In this document: positions 1-5,229 of the stretch, in pieces
Layout: the number at the start of each line of letters is the position of its first letter
Numbering within the stretch: position 1 is the first letter of the stretch
DNA from: Pseudomonadota bacterium
Lineage (GTDB): Bacteria; Pseudomonadota; Alphaproteobacteria; Rhizobiales; Xanthobacteraceae
DNA: 5,229 nucleotides
Assembly (NCBI GenBank): GCA_021823875.1
Contig: JAKAMD010000258.1
Location: 1 to 5,229 of the forward strand
Direction of reading: 5' to 3'
Notes under the pieces: generated by a model
Seen by the model: only the letters and a program-made list of their open reading frames with translations
Database searches by the model: none
Told to the model about the DNA's origin: nothing
Position numbers and translations under genes: made by a program

Positions 1-1
1 G

Positions 2-244
2 TCGTCGGTGGTAAGGCTCACACCGCGGGCCAAGCCGTTACCGTGCGACGCAACCGCCTTGCAGCGCGTGACCGAAGCCGCCTTCGGGCAACGACGCAAG
101 ATGCTGCGGCAAAGCCTGAAGACGCTCGGCGTCGATGTTGCAGCGATGCTTGATGTGGCAGCGATCGAGCCAACCGAAAGGGCCGAGCAGATCGATGTCG
201 AAGGCTTCGTGCGACTTGCGCGCGCGTTCGCGGCTACGGCGTGA
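2..244 (+). CDS. rsmA: 16S rRNA dimethyladenosine transferase RsmA (KsgA), C-terminal part, 5' end outside window
   Basis: RsmA dimethylates two adjacent adenines in the 3' terminal helix of 16S rRNA late in small-subunit assembly, using S-adenosylmethionine. Only the last 80 codons are present. The frame is open from the window edge and ends at TGA 242-244, so the GTG at 8 is an internal valine (SSVVRLTPR), not a start. The fragment shows the family's C-terminal helical domain. The best marker is VTEAAFGQRRKMLRQSLK, matching the family pattern of a Phe followed by QRRK, then an R and SL. It is followed by the usual 'ERAEQIDVEGFVRLA' stretch. The SAM-binding Rossmann domain and the catalytic N-[LIV]-P-[YF] motif lie upstream, outside the window. 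The gene converges on gmk, and its last 11 bases overlap the gmk 3' end. The identification is firm; nothing can be said about its promoter or start. Confidence 0.93.
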   Translation, partial: SSVVRLTPRAKPLPCDATALQRVTEAAFGQRRKMLRQSLKTLGVDVAAMLDVAAIEPTERAEQIDVEGFVRLARAFAATA

Positions 245-902
245 GTTTCTTCAGGTCGACCAGCAGCCGGTCGGCGAAGGCCTCGATATCGAGCATCTTC
301 ACGCGCTTGAGCCGCTCGGCAGTCAGGATGGCGCGCAGGCGCGCGAAGCTCTTGTCGAGGTCACGGTTGACCAGGATGTAGTCGTATTCGCGCCAGTGCG
401 CGATTTCCTCCAGCGCGTTGTGCAGACGCTGTTTGATGATCGCCGTGCTGTCTTCGGCGCGGCGCTCCAACCGCGCCTTCAGCTCGGCGGCGGTCGGCGG
501 CAGCACGAACACGGTGACGACGTCGTCACGCATCTTCTCCAGCAACTGGCGGGTTCCCTGCCAGTCGATGTCGAACAGCATATCGCGGCCTTCACTGAGC
601 GCCTGCTCGACCGGCTCGCGCGGCGTGGCGTAGTAGTTGCCGTGCACCTCGGCCCATTCCAGCAATTCGCCGCCTTCGCGCATGGCCTCGAAGCGCCGGC
701 GCGAGACGAAATGATAATGAACGTGGTCGATCTCGCTCGGCCGCCGTGGACGCGTGGTTACCGAGACCGAGAGCGAGACGTTCTCTTCCTGCTCCAGCAG
801 ATTGCGCGTCAGCGTGGTCTTGCCCGCCCCCGAGGGCGACGACACCACCAGCATGATGCCGCGGCGGCTGATCTCGCGCTCTTGGTTCGGCATCTCGCTC
901 AT
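234..902 (-). CDS. gmk: Guanylate kinase
   Basis: Cytosolic guanylate kinase converts GMP (or dGMP) and ATP to GDP and ADP, an essential step in GTP synthesis and recycling. The 222-residue product is slightly longer than the roughly 207 residues of E. coli Gmk because of a short N-terminal extension. The P-loop is SSPSGAGKTT (residues 21-30), with Lys28 as the phosphate-binding lysine; the first Walker A position is Ser22 rather than the usual Gly. The GMP-binding lobe has VTTRPRR (48-54), HYHF (62-65), LLEWAEVHGNYYATP (80-94) and DIDWQG (111-116). The lid is the arginine-rich ARLERRAEDS (143-152). The ATG at 902-900 lies within the yicC stop as ATGA, so translation probably depends on coupling to yicC; no strong Shine-Dalgarno sequence precedes it. 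The TAG stop falls inside the end of convergent rsmA. The call is secure; a start at Met4 is possible but less likely. Confidence 0.97.
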   Translation of the reverse strand: MSEMPNQEREISRRGIMLVVSSPSGAGKTTLTRNLLEQEENVSLSVSVTTRPRRPSEIDHVHYHFVSRRRFEAMREGGELLEWAEVHGNYYATPREPVEQALSEGRDMLFDIDWQGTRQLLEKMRDDVVTVFVLPPTAAELKARLERRAEDSTAIIKQRLHNALEEIAHWREYDYILVNRDLDKSFARLRAILTAERLKRVKMLDIEAFADRLLVDLKKLTP

Positions 903-1786
903 TCCAGGTTCTGCACCTGCTCGCGGAACTGCTCCACCACCGTCTTCAGTTCGAGGCCGATATTGGTGAGTTCGACATCGTTCGACTTGGCGGTCAGCGT
1001 GTTCGACTCGCGGTGCAGTTCCTGCGCCAAAAAGTCGAGCTTGCGGCCGATGGCGCCGCCGCCGCCGATCAGCTTCTTCGCTTGCGCCACATGCGAGACC
1101 AGCCGGTCGAGCTCCTCGCGGATGTCGGCCTTGGCCGCCATCAGCAGCGCCTCCTGATAGAGCCGATCGCTGTCGAAGCGCTCGGAAGCGCCGAGCAGCG
1201 CCGCCACCTGATCGGCCAGCCGCGCCTTGACCGCCTCGGCCTTGCGCCCCGGCGCGGCCTCCGCGCGCGCGGTGAGCGTGCCGATCTCGTCAAGCCGCGC
1301 CGACAAGAGGCGGCCGAGCGTTGCGCCCTCGGCCTGCCGCATGGCGAGGAGATCGGCGAGCGCCTTGGCGAAGCCCTCGACAATCGCGGCTTCGGCAGCC
1401 CGCCGTTCTTCCTCACTTTCGTCGGCTTCCGTGATCTCCATCACGCCCTTGAGCGCGAGGATGCCGTCGAGCGTGGGCGGGGCAGCATCAGACGTGCGTT
1501 CGAGCGTCTTGATGGTGTCGAGCACGGCATTGAGCACTGCCTCGTTCACCTTGACGGTGGTCGCTACGCCTTTGCGCTCGACGGTGAGATTGCAATAGAC
1601 GGTCCCGCGCGCGAGTTCGGCAGTGGCACGGGCGCGCGCCGGCACTTCGACCGCGTCCCAGCCAGGCGGCAGGCGGAAGCGCACGTCGAGCCCCTTGGCG
1701 TTGACCGACTTAATCTCCCAATTCCAGGCATAGGGCCCGGCAATGCCGTGGCCGCGAGCAAATCCGGTCATGCTCGACAATGCCAT
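899..1786 (-). CDS. yicC: YicC family endoribonuclease
   Basis: The 295-residue product has the typical length of the family (E. coli YicC is 287 residues). E. coli YicC is reported as an endoribonuclease acting in RNA turnover; a role here is inferred from family membership. The N-terminal YicC domain opens with the signature SSMTGFARG (residues 4-12), then EIKSVNAKGLDVRFRLP (24-40). The C-terminal DUF1732 domain includes ADIREELDRLVSHV (220-233), GRKLDFLAQELHRESNTL (247-264) and the tail ELKTVVEQFREQVQN (279-293), all close to the family pattern. The middle (about 120-200) is charged and helical, probably coiled. No signal peptide or membrane segment is visible, so it should be cytoplasmic. 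The ATG at 1786-1784 has no clear Shine-Dalgarno sequence, but MALSSMTGFAR is the normal family N terminus. It overlaps gmk by 4 bases (ATGA); yicC next to gmk is a recurrent pairing in bacteria. Confidence 0.95.
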   Translation of the reverse strand: MALSSMTGFARGHGIAGPYAWNWEIKSVNAKGLDVRFRLPPGWDAVEVPARARATAELARGTVYCNLTVERKGVATTVKVNEAVLNAVLDTIKTLERTSDAAPPTLDGILALKGVMEITEADESEEERRAAEAAIVEGFAKALADLLAMRQAEGATLGRLLSARLDEIGTLTARAEAAPGRKAEAVKARLADQVAALLGASERFDSDRLYQEALLMAAKADIREELDRLVSHVAQAKKLIGGGGAIGRKLDFLAQELHRESNTLTAKSNDVELTNIGLELKTVVEQFREQVQNLE

Positions 1787-1826
1787 GGGTGCGACTCGCG
1801 TGTGCGTGAATAACGAAAGCGGCGGG

Positions 1827-1855
1827 ACATTAGCGGCGGCGCTGCCGCGTCACAA
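1827..1855 (-). promoter_or_regulatory. Candidate sigma-70-type promoter for yicC-gmk
   Basis: In the 113-base gap between mltG and yicC, the minus strand reads TTGTGA (1855-1850), a 17-base spacer, then TAATGT (1832-1827). The match to TTGACA/TATAAT is 4 of 6 and 3 of 6, with ideal spacing, and would put a transcript start about 35 bases before the yicC ATG. The spacer contains a small GC hairpin (1836-1848). No T-rich intrinsic terminator for mltG is seen in this gap, so yicC-gmk may also be read through from mltG. This is only a weak sequence match. Confidence 0.25.
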
Positions 1856-1899
1856 GGGCGCCCGCAGCATCCCACCCCGACGCGGCGTGCGCGGCACCA

Positions 1900-3270
1900 T
1901 CAATGTGCGCCATTTGGCGGCGTGGCGGCGGGCTTGCTGGAGGACGGTTCGTTCTCCTGCGCCTTCACCTTCTCGATGCCGCGCAGATGCGCCACGTTCT
2001 TCAGATGCTGGTTGTAGTTGTCCGAGAACACATGGCCGCCGGTGCCGTCGGCGACGAAGTAGAGCTCCTTCGTGCGCGCCGGATTAGCCGCCGCCTCCAG
2101 CGAGGCGAGGCCTGGATTGGCGATCGGCCCGGGCGGCAGACCGTCGATCTGATAGGTGTTGTAGGGGTTGGGCTTTTCCAGCTCGCTCTTGGTGAGCGCA
2201 TGGCCGAGCGAGCCCTTGCCGCCGGTCAAGCCGTAGATGATGGTCGGATCAGACTGCAGCCGCATCTTGCGTTTCAGCCGATTGACGAACACCGCCGCCA
2301 CCCGCGTGCGCTCATCGGCGCGGCCGGTCTCCTTCTCCACCAGCGAGGCGAGCGTCACCAGCTCTTCCGGAGTCTTGAGCGGCAGATCGGGCGATCGGTG
2401 CGCCCACACCTCGGCCAGGACTTGATCATGCGCCTGCTGCATGCGGTGGATGATCTGCTCGCGCGTCATGCCGCGGGTGAACTTATAGCTGTCGGGCAAC
2501 AATGAGCCCTCGCGCGGGATTTCCTTGACCTCGCCGGTAAGCGCTTTGTCAGCCAAGAGGCGGGCCACCACCTGCTCGGAAGTAAGCCCTTCCGGCACGG
2601 TGAACAGATGCTGCAGCACCTTACCTTCGATCATGGTGTTGACCACGTCGGCCAGGCTGGCGTGCTTGGTGAACTTGTATTCGCCGTGCTTGAGACCGCC
2701 GCGTGCTTTCAAAACGGTCACGCCGCCGATGAAGACATAGGGCTGATCGATGACACCCTCTTTCTCCAACAGGTCCGCGATGCCGCGGATGCCGAGGCCG
2801 CGCGGGACGTCGATCACCTTGTCCTCGGCAAGCGGCCCGGGCGCTTCGAAGCGTTGCTTGCCGAAGAACAGAGCGGCACCCGTGGCGATGACGATCAGGA
2901 CCAGCGCGGTGAAGACCGCGTTGCCGGCGATTACCAGCGGATGACGCACACGCTTGGAACGGCGTTTGGGCAGAGGCACCCGCTCCGGCTCGAGCGCAAC
3001 GCGTGGCGAGCGCGGCATCAGAGGCCTGCTCGGCGGCGGGGGCGGCGCCTTGTTGTTGGCAGGCGGAGGCGACGGCTTGGCGGCGGCAGGCGGTGCCTTG
3101 GCCGCAGGCGACGGCTGTGCCGTGGGAGGGCCGGCAGCCGGACGGCTGGGCGGCGGGGGCGGCGTGTGGGGTGGCGCTTTCGGGCGCTGGACCTCGGCGG
3201 TCTCCGGCACGGCGGGACGTTCGGCGTCGTTCGGACGCGGTTCATCCTTGCCGTCTGGAGAAGAATTCAC
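1900..3270 (-). CDS. mltG: Endolytic transglycosylase MltG (YceG-like) with proline-rich N-terminal extension
   Basis: MltG is an inner-membrane lytic transglycosylase that cleaves nascent glycan strands in the periplasm and is thought to terminate peptidoglycan polymerisation. The 456-residue product has a proline/alanine-rich cytoplasmic region (about 20-85), a basic stretch PKRRSKRVRH (101-110), one transmembrane helix (about 111-136), a LysM-like subdomain (about 150-225) and the YceG catalytic domain (about 225-430). The catalytic glutamate is Glu312 in ASLVEKETG, equivalent to E. coli Glu218. Other family motifs are LLPDSYKFT (257-265), LQSDPTIIYG (338-347), NPYNTY (368-373) and GLPPGPIANPG (377-387). 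E. coli MltG is about 340 residues; the excess is almost all N-terminal. The start is GTG (3270-3268), supported by GGGAG seven bases upstream. The gene lies 179 bases after fabF and 113 before yicC. The ends are well supported, although the extension itself has low complexity. Confidence 0.96.
   Translation of the reverse strand: MNSSPDGKDEPRPNDAERPAVPETAEVQRPKAPPHTPPPPPSRPAAGPPTAQPSPAAKAPPAAAKPSPPPANNKAPPPPPSRPLMPRSPRVALEPERVPLPKRRSKRVRHPLVIAGNAVFTALVLIVIATGAALFFGKQRFEAPGPLAEDKVIDVPRGLGIRGIADLLEKEGVIDQPYVFIGGVTVLKARGGLKHGEYKFTKHASLADVVNTMIEGKVLQHLFTVPEGLTSEQVVARLLADKALTGEVKEIPREGSLLPDSYKFTRGMTREQIIHRMQQAHDQVLAEVWAHRSPDLPLKTPEELVTLASLVEKETGRADERTRVAAVFVNRLKRKMRLQSDPTIIYGLTGGKGSLGHALTKSELEKPNPYNTYQIDGLPPGPIANPGLASLEAAANPARTKELYFVADGTGGHVFSDNYNQHLKNVAHLRGIEKVKAQENEPSSSKPAATPPNGAH
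3032..3164 (-). repeat. In-frame 16-base direct repeat in the proline-rich part of mltG
   Basis: The same 16 bases (plus strand GGCGGCGGGGGCGGCG) occur at 3032-3047 and 3149-3164. The offset is 117 bases, exactly 39 codons, so both copies are read in the same frame. They encode the PPPPPSRP blocks at about residues 37-44 and 76-83. The spacing and shared frame suggest duplication or slippage within the proline-rich segment, though biased codon use for proline could also produce it. Confidence 0.6.
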
Positions 3271-3277
3271 GCGCCGG

Positions 3278-3282
3278 CTCCC
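3278..3282 (-). promoter_or_regulatory. Ribosome binding site of mltG, deciding the GTG start
   Basis: GGGAG on the minus strand ends 7 bases before the GTG at 3270. It is the only good Shine-Dalgarno match near the 5' end of the frame. It supports GTG initiation and therefore inclusion of the whole proline-rich segment in the protein. Confidence 0.65.
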
Positions 3283-3309
3283 GCTGTCAGCACCACACCG
3301 ATCCTTCTC

Positions 3310-3343
3310 GCTTGCGCGTCAATCGCAAGGCCGCCGCGCAAGC
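3310..3343 (-). repeat. Perfect 9-base inverted repeat in the mltG leader, with a competing third arm
   Basis: On the minus strand GCTTGCGCG (3343-3335) is followed after 16 bases by its exact complement CGCGCAAGC (3318-3310), about 39 bases before the mltG start. The loop contains another CTTGCG (3329-3324) that can pair with part of the same downstream arm (CGCAAG, 3316-3311), leaving a 7-base loop. The two pairings exclude each other. No T-tract follows, so it does not look like a simple terminator. It may be an RNA structure in the mltG leader, a protein-binding palindrome, or a chance product of GC richness. Confidence 0.45.
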
Positions 3344-3392
3344 ATGCCGCATCGGCCGGGCTTTGGCGGCAGCCAAGTTGAAAACATCAACA

Positions 3393-3426
3393 GCTTTCGC
3401 AGGTTAGAAAGAATTATGGCGAAAGC
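3393..3426 (-). terminator. Candidate hairpin terminator downstream of fabF
   Basis: A perfect 8-base inverted repeat, GCTTTCGC (3426-3419) and GCGAAAGC (3400-3393), begins 23 bases after the fabF stop. The loop is 18 bases and AT-rich. The minus strand then reads TGTTGATGTTTT (3392-3381), an interrupted T-rich run. The long loop and broken T-tract make it a poor intrinsic terminator, so partial read-through into mltG is likely. The loop also contains CATAAT, a -10-like hexamer without a convincing -35 partner. Confidence 0.35.
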
Positions 3427-3449
3427 GAGGGATGCCAGAGCCGGGCCGG

Positions 3450-4718
3450 TCATCTGCCGGCAAAGCGACGGAACACCAGCGAAGCATTGGTTCCGCCGAA
3501 GCCGAAGGAGTTCGACAGCGCAAACTCGATCTTTCGCTCGCGCGCCTTGTGCGGCACCAGATCGATCGGCGTGTCGACCGACGGATTATCGAGGTTGATG
3601 GTCGGCGGAGCAACCTGGTCGCGGATCGCCAGGATGGAAAAGATCGCTTCGACCGCGCCGGCCGCGCCGAGCAGATGGCCGATGCAGGATTTGGTCGAGG
3701 ACATCGACAGACCGCTGGCGGCATTGCCGACCAGGCGCTGAACCGCGGCGAGCTCGATCTCATCGCCCATCGGCGTCGAAGTGCCATGCGCGTTGATGTA
3801 ATCGATGTCGTCGGCGGAAATGCCTGCCCGCTTCAACGCCGCCTGCATGCAACGGTAGGCGCCGTCGCCATCGGGCGCCGGCGCAGTGATGTGATAGGCG
3901 TCGCCCGACAGCCCGTAGCCGATCAGCTCGGCATAGATCTTGGCGCCGCGCGCCTGCGCGTGTTCGAGCGATTCAAGAACGAGAATGCCGGCGCCCTCAC
4001 CCATGACGAAGCCGTCGCGGTCCTTGTCGTAAGGTCGCGAGGCCCGCGTGGGCTCCTCGTTGAAATCGGTGGACAGCGCGCGCAGCGCGGCAAAGCCGGC
4101 GAGTGCCAAACGGTTGACCGGGGACTCGGTGCCGCCCGCCACCATGACGTCGGCGTCGCCGAGCTGGATCAGCCGTGCGGCGTCGCCGATGGCATGCGCG
4201 CCGGTCGAGCATGCGGTGACGACCGCATGGTTGGGACCTTTCAGGCCGTGCTCGATCGACACGTAACCGGAGGCAAGATTGATGATGCGGCCGGGGATGA
4301 AGAAAGGCGACACCCGGCGCGGGCCCCGCTCGTGCATGGTGATCGCGGTATCGGCGATACCTTCGATGCCGCCGATGCCGGACCCGATCAACACGCCGCT
4401 GCGGGTCTGCTCCTCATAGCTCTTCGGATGCCAGCCGGCATCGTCGAGCGCCTGACGCGCGGCGCACATGGCGTAGACGATAAATTCGTCGACCTTGCGC
4501 TGCTCCTTCGACTCCATCCACTGATCGGCATTGTAGGTGCCATTCGTTCCGTCGCCGCGTGGAATCGAGCAGGCGATCTTGCAGGAAATATCGGAGACGT
4601 CGAAGCGGTCGACCTTAGCCGCGCCGCTTTCGCCCTTGACCAGACGGGCCCAGGTCGGCTCGACGCCGCAACCGAGCGGCGTGAGCATTCCCATGCCGGT
4701 GACCACGATTCTTTTCAT
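3450..4718 (-). CDS. fabF: Beta-ketoacyl-[acyl-carrier-protein] synthase II
   Basis: FabF catalyses decarboxylative condensation of malonyl-ACP with a growing acyl-ACP in type II fatty acid elongation, in the cytosol. The 422-residue product (E. coli FabF is 413) has the two thiolase-fold halves of the ketosynthase family. Numbered from the chosen start, the nucleophile is Cys170 in TACSTGAHA, with His311 in NAHGTSTP and His348 in STKSCIGH, plus the conserved Lys343. The C-terminal SNSFGFGGTNASLVF is also typical. Two ATGs are available. The upstream one (4724-4722) would add two residues but has no usable Shine-Dalgarno sequence. The ATG at 4718-4716 has AGGA five bases upstream and gives MKRIVVTG, close to the usual family N terminus. 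The gene follows acpP by 99 bases, as in many bacteria, with no terminator between. All active-site residues are intact. FabB-type specificity is less likely given the acpP linkage. Confidence 0.96.
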   Translation of the reverse strand: MKRIVVTGMGMLTPLGCGVEPTWARLVKGESGAAKVDRFDVSDISCKIACSIPRGDGTNGTYNADQWMESKEQRKVDEFIVYAMCAARQALDDAGWHPKSYEEQTRSGVLIGSGIGGIEGIADTAITMHERGPRRVSPFFIPGRIINLASGYVSIEHGLKGPNHAVVTACSTGAHAIGDAARLIQLGDADVMVAGGTESPVNRLALAGFAALRALSTDFNEEPTRASRPYDKDRDGFVMGEGAGILVLESLEHAQARGAKIYAELIGYGLSGDAYHITAPAPDGDGAYRCMQAALKRAGISADDIDYINAHGTSTPMGDEIELAAVQRLVGNAASGLSMSSTKSCIGHLLGAAGAVEAIFSILAIRDQVAPPTINLDNPSVDTPIDLVPHKARERKIEFALSNSFGFGGTNASLVFRRFAGR

Positions 4719-4723
4719 GGACA

Positions 4724-4727
4724 TCCT
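4724..4727 (-). promoter_or_regulatory. Ribosome binding site of fabF, deciding between two start codons
   Basis: AGGA on the minus strand (4727-4724) lies 5 bases before the ATG at 4718-4716. The sequence partly overlaps the upstream in-frame ATG (4724-4722), which therefore cannot use it. This favours the downstream start. Confidence 0.55.
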
Positions 4728-4817
4728 GCGCCAAATTGCGCGGCTCTACGCTCCGACGCACCGGGCATAGCTTTCCAGCCGATGACGAGCGAAGCGGTTG
4801 AGCGGTCGCGCCGGGCT

Positions 4818-5057
4818 TCAGCTTTTCGCGTTTTTCTCGAGAAACTTGACCGCGTCGCCGACGGTCAGAATGGTCTCGGCGGCGTCGTCAGGAATCTCGC
4901 AGCCGAATTCCTCTTCAAAGGCCATCACGAGCTCGACGGTGTCGAGGCTGTCGGCGCCAAGATCATCAATGAAGCTCGCTTGTTCGGTCACCTTGTCGGG
5001 TTCGACACCCAGGTGCTCCACGACGATCTTTTTCACCCGCTCGCCAATATCACTCAT
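4818..5057 (-). CDS. acpP: Acyl carrier protein
   Basis: AcpP carries fatty acyl intermediates as thioesters on a 4'-phosphopantetheine arm and delivers them to FabF and the other type II enzymes, and to lipid and lipid A synthesis. The 79-residue, strongly acidic product matches the usual length (E. coli AcpP is 78 with Met). The attachment site is Ser37 in GADSLDTVELVM, the canonical DSL motif at the start of helix II. SDIGERVKKIV (2-12) is helix I, and the EEEFGCEIPDDAAE segment (48-61) matches the family. The ATG (5057-5055) has GAGG eight bases upstream. The gene leads the minus-strand run in this window; fabG commonly precedes acpP but lies outside. High expression would be expected from family knowledge. 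I see no odd features; a specialised ACP is unlikely given the linkage to fabF. Confidence 0.98.
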   Translation of the reverse strand: MSDIGERVKKIVVEHLGVEPDKVTEQASFIDDLGADSLDTVELVMAFEEEFGCEIPDDAAETILTVGDAVKFLEKNAKS

Positions 5058-5065
5058 CGTTTTAA

Positions 5066-5069
5066 CCTC
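5066..5069 (-). promoter_or_regulatory. Ribosome binding site of acpP
   Basis: GAGG on the minus strand lies 8 bases before the acpP ATG. The intervening bases (TTAAAACG) are AT-rich compared with the surrounding sequence, as expected for an efficiently translated gene. Confidence 0.7.
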
Positions 5070-5137
5070 GTGCTTTTTAGATTGGGTCGCGGTCCGGAAC
5101 GGAACGCAACCTTCGCGGTACGGCCTCGTCGTGGTTG

Positions 5138-5165
5138 ACTGTAGCGAGACAGCTCCGATCGTGAA
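5138..5165 (-). promoter_or_regulatory. Candidate promoter of acpP-fabF
   Basis: The minus strand carries TTCACG (5165-5160), a 16-base spacer, and TACAGT (5143-5138). Each hexamer matches the TTGACA/TATAAT consensus at 4 of 6 positions. The transcript would have a leader of roughly 70-75 bases before the acpP ATG. The -35 hexamer falls within one arm of the inverted repeat at 5155-5193, so that repeat could act as an operator. The match is modest and untested. Confidence 0.3.
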
Positions 5166-5193
5166 GTCGCTCTTTTTTGACGTTCACTATCGG
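5155..5193. repeat. Imperfect inverted repeat upstream of acpP
   Basis: On the plus strand CCGATCGTGAAGTC (5155-5168) pairs with GACGTTCACTATCGG (5179-5193). Five outer pairs, one mismatch, five pairs, a one-base bulge and three inner pairs enclose a 10-base loop with six T residues in a row. The T run sits in the loop and neither strand has one after the stem, so it is not a standard intrinsic terminator. It may be an operator for acpP, a leftover structure at the end of an upstream gene, or chance. Confidence 0.5.
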
Positions 5194-5229
5194 CCGCCCC
5201 AGCCGGGCCGAAATTCGGTTACCACACTT

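Noticed and set aside
135..1157. A 340-codon plus-strand open frame covering the end of rsmA, all of gmk and part of yicC
   Set aside because: It runs over three recognised genes in another frame and shows no family motif; it is a compositional shadow.
1013..1813. A 266-codon plus-strand open frame opposite yicC
   Set aside because: It is antisense to a full-length YicC with conserved N- and C-terminal signatures, and it has no domain of its own.
1836..1848. GC-only hairpin (5-base stem, 3-base loop) between mltG and yicC
   Set aside because: It has a short stem and no T-tract, and such stems arise often by chance in this composition; it is not supported as a terminator.
2608..3381. Plus-strand open frames opposite the 5' half of mltG, with long Arg/Gly runs
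   Set aside because: The Arg/Gly runs are the complement of proline and alanine codons in the MltG extension.
4719..4817. The acpP-fabF gap, examined for a separate fabF promoter, terminator or small gene
   Set aside because: There is no convincing -35/-10 pair, no hairpin with a T-tract and no small frame with a ribosome binding site; co-transcription is the simpler reading.
3432..5138. A 568-codon open frame on the plus strand opposite fabF, acpP and the gaps around them
   Set aside because: It is antisense to two unmistakable genes with all active-site residues intact. Its translation is rich in Arg, Gly, Ala and His with no recognisable domain, as expected for the mirror frame of GC-rich coding sequence.
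5190..5218. A 6-base inverted repeat (5190-5195 with 5206-5211) and the small palindrome CCGAAATTCGG (5208-5218) near the right edge
   Set aside because: Both are short, no T-tract follows on either strand, and the upstream gene is outside the window, so a terminator cannot be supported.
1..5229. A possible undescribed system such as a defence island, mobile element, CRISPR array or biosynthetic cassette
   Set aside because: All six genes belong to known housekeeping families in a familiar order. There are no integrases, transposases, regularly spaced repeats, tRNA-flanked junctions or shifts in composition.

Overview
The window is GC-rich and holds a compact block of housekeeping genes. Protein sequences and gene order suggest an alphaproteobacterium, most likely of the order Hyphomicrobiales (Bradyrhizobium/Rhodopseudomonas/Xanthobacteraceae-like). 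The main clues are a ketosynthase beginning MKRIVVTG, a MltG with a juxtamembrane SPRVALEPERVP segment, and the run acpP-fabF-mltG-yicC-gmk converging on rsmA. The taxon is inferred from recalled family features; no search was run.

Layout from right to left, all on the minus strand except the last: a leader of about 170 bases without a gene (5058-5229), carrying a candidate promoter and a long imperfect inverted repeat; acpP (acyl carrier protein, 4818-5057); fabF (beta-ketoacyl-ACP synthase II, 3450-4718); a 179-base gap with two perfect inverted repeats; mltG (endolytic murein transglycosylase, 1900-3270, GTG start with a clear ribosome binding site); a 113-base gap with a weak candidate promoter; yicC (YicC-family endoribonuclease, 899-1786); and gmk (guanylate kinase, 234-902), joined to yicC by an ATGA stop/start overlap. 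On the plus strand the left edge cuts into rsmA (16S rRNA dimethyladenosine transferase, 2-244). Its 3' end overlaps the 3' end of gmk tail to tail by 11 bases.

The genes cover fatty acid elongation (AcpP carries the chain, FabF condenses it), peptidoglycan strand termination (MltG), RNA turnover (YicC), GMP to GDP conversion (Gmk) and ribosome maturation (RsmA). acpP-fabF look co-transcribed, since nothing like a terminator lies between them. yicC-gmk are translationally coupled. mltG has its own leader and may be expressed partly on its own.

I found no mobile element, CRISPR array, tRNA, rRNA, phage gene or unknown gene cassette, and no previously undescribed system. The points worth a second look are non-coding or architectural: the inverted repeat upstream of acpP, the paired hairpins ahead of mltG, and the proline-rich cytoplasmic extension of MltG with an internal in-frame repeat.
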